Positions 5,512-6,356 of a stretch of DNA of 6,356 nt are shown piece after piece (the first letter of the stretch is position 1; each line of letters starts with the position of its first letter). Position numbers and translations under genes: made by a program. This DNA comes from Bacillota bacterium (GTDB taxonomy: Bacteria > Bacillota > Clostridia > Christensenellales > Aristaeellaceae), in assembly GCA_019137115.1 (NCBI GenBank), contig JAGVSV010000306.1:1-6356 (forward strand), read 5' to 3'. The notes under the pieces were generated by a model. The model was given only the letters and a program-made list of their open reading frames with translations. It had not been told where the DNA came from and did not search any database.

Positions 5512-6356
5512 TGGGCCACCTCCGGCGCCAGCGCGCCCTGCGCCAGGTGGCTGCGGCGCAGCTGCCCGCAGGCGCCCGATATGTCGTCGCCCATCTCCCG
5601 GCGCAGGGACACCGAGATATTCAGCTCGGTCAGCTCGTTTAAGAACGCCTGTATCTCACCCCTGGATGCCCCTTTCAGGTCGCGCTCGGGCACATCGTTT
5701 AACGGGATCAGGTTGACGTGGCACTGCATGCCGCGCAGCAGGCAGGCCAGCTGGCGCGCGTTGTCGCGCCCGGTGTTGACCCCGCCGATCAGCGCGTATT
5801 CAAAGATCACGCGCCGCCCGGTTTTTTGGATGTAGTTACGGCAGGCGTCCATAACCCGGGCGATGGGGTACCGCCGCGCGACGGGCATCAGCTGCCGTCG
5901 CAGCGCGTCGTTGGGCGCGTGCAGCGACACCGACAGCGTAACGGGCAGCCCTTCGTCGGCAAAGCGCAGCATGGCGTCCGCCAGCCCGCAGGTGGACAGC
6001 GAAATGTGCCGCACGCTTAGGTTGATGCCGTCCGGATGGGTCACCAGCCGCAAAAAGCGCACGGTTTCGTCATAGTTGTCCAGCGGTTCCCCGCTGCCCA
6101 TCAGCACAATGTTGCGCAGCGCACCCACATCGGGTTCCATCCGGGCGCACAGCACCTGGCCCAGCATTTCGTCTGCTGACAGGTTGCGCACGCAGCCCTC
6201 CAGCGTGCTGGCGCAGAACGTGCAGCCCATGCGGCAGCCCACCTGGGTAGAAATGCACAGCGTGTTGCCATAGGAATAGCGCATCAGCACGCCTTCCACG
6301 CAATGGCCATCCTGCATGCCGAACAGGTACTTGCGTGTGCCGTCCACTGCCGATTC
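5508..6356 (-). CDS. rlmN: 23S rRNA/tRNA adenine-C2 methyltransferase RlmN, C-terminal part (5' end outside the window)
   Basis: RlmN is a radical-SAM enzyme that makes 2-methyladenosine at A2503 of 23S rRNA and, in E. coli, at A37 of some tRNAs. The frame stays open to the window edge (reading E-S-A-V-D-G-T-R-K), so the GTG at 6347 is not the start. There are 282 residues visible; with a usual length near 345-360, roughly 65-80 N-terminal residues are missing. Counted from the window edge, the radical-SAM cluster is C41-x3-C45-x2-C48 in CRMGCTFC. The two cysteines used for methyl transfer are both present: C34 in NTLCIST, equivalent to E. coli C118, and C263 in DISGACGQL, equivalent to C355. 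MGSGEPLDNYD (86-96) is the SAM-binding GEP motif. The paralogue Cfr is unlikely given this gene context. It ends by overlapping prpC. In many Firmicutes def, fmt and rsmB lie upstream, which cannot be checked here. Confidence 0.97.
   Translation of the reverse strand, partial: ESAVDGTRKYLFGMQDGHCVEGVLMRYSYGNTLCISTQVGCRMGCTFCASTLEGCVRNLSADEMLGQVLCARMEPDVGALRNIVLMGSGEPLDNYDETVRFLRLVTHPDGINLSVRHISLSTCGLADAMLRFADEGLPVTLSVSLHAPNDALRRQLMPVARRYPIARVMDACRNYIQKTGRRVIFEYALIGGVNTGRDNARQLACLLRGMQCHVNLIPLNDVPERDLKGASRGEIQAFLNELTELNISVSLRREMGDDISGACGQLRRSHLAQGALAPEVAQ
5516..5523 (-). promoter_or_regulatory. Ribosome-binding site of prpC
   Basis: The minus strand reads GGAGGTGG here, inside the last codons of rlmN (P-E-V-A). 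GGAGG is seven bases from the prpC ATG, the same spacing as at prkC and rpe. It supports the ATGA overlap start. Confidence 0.86.

Noticed and set aside
6345..6347. GTG as a start codon for rlmN
   Set aside because: RlmN needs a further N-terminal region, and the frame continues to the window edge with matching residues, so this is an internal Val.

Overview
This window looks like a chromosomal piece of a GC-rich Firmicute, probably a Clostridia-type lineage. The gene order rlmN-prpC-prkC-rsgA-rpe is the classic Firmicutes arrangement around the PASTA-domain Ser/Thr kinase. A CotH-family kinase gene next door also fits a spore-forming or clostridial host. I cannot name a genus. Essentially every base is protein-coding: there is no intergenic stretch of even 10 bases, and I found no tRNA, rRNA, CRISPR array, insertion sequence or riboswitch.

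Minus strand, 6356 down to 855: six genes run head to tail, rlmN (5' end cut by the window), prpC, prkC, rsgA, rpe and rsmA/ksgA. Every junction overlaps. Three are 4-base ATGA overlaps, one is an 8-base overlap (rsgA/rpe), and one is a TTGA overlap in which rsmA uses a TTG start. Strong GGAGG ribosome-binding sites lie inside the ends of the upstream genes for prpC, prkC and rpe. rsgA has no recognisable one and rsmA only a weak one. The operon promoter must lie upstream, outside the window.

Plus strand, 1 to 852: the 3' part of a CotH-family kinase gene, cut at its 5' end by the window edge. It converges on rsmA with only two bases between the stop codons. A GC-rich hairpin within its last 60 bases is followed, in the minus-strand direction, by a short T-run, and may be the operon's terminator.

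The operon combines three ribosome-maturation enzymes (RlmN on 23S rRNA and tRNA, RsgA and RsmA on the 30S subunit), a pentose-phosphate enzyme (Rpe), and a membrane kinase with its matching phosphatase that senses the cell wall or muropeptides. In Bacillus subtilis the RsgA orthologue is a reported substrate of PrkC/PrpC, so the layout places a kinase, its phosphatase and a likely target in one transcript. The least usual points are rsmA sitting where thiN commonly follows rpe, a compact PrkC with divergent PASTA repeats, and the tightly convergent CotH gene. I see no clearly new system here; most of the window is well-known core machinery.
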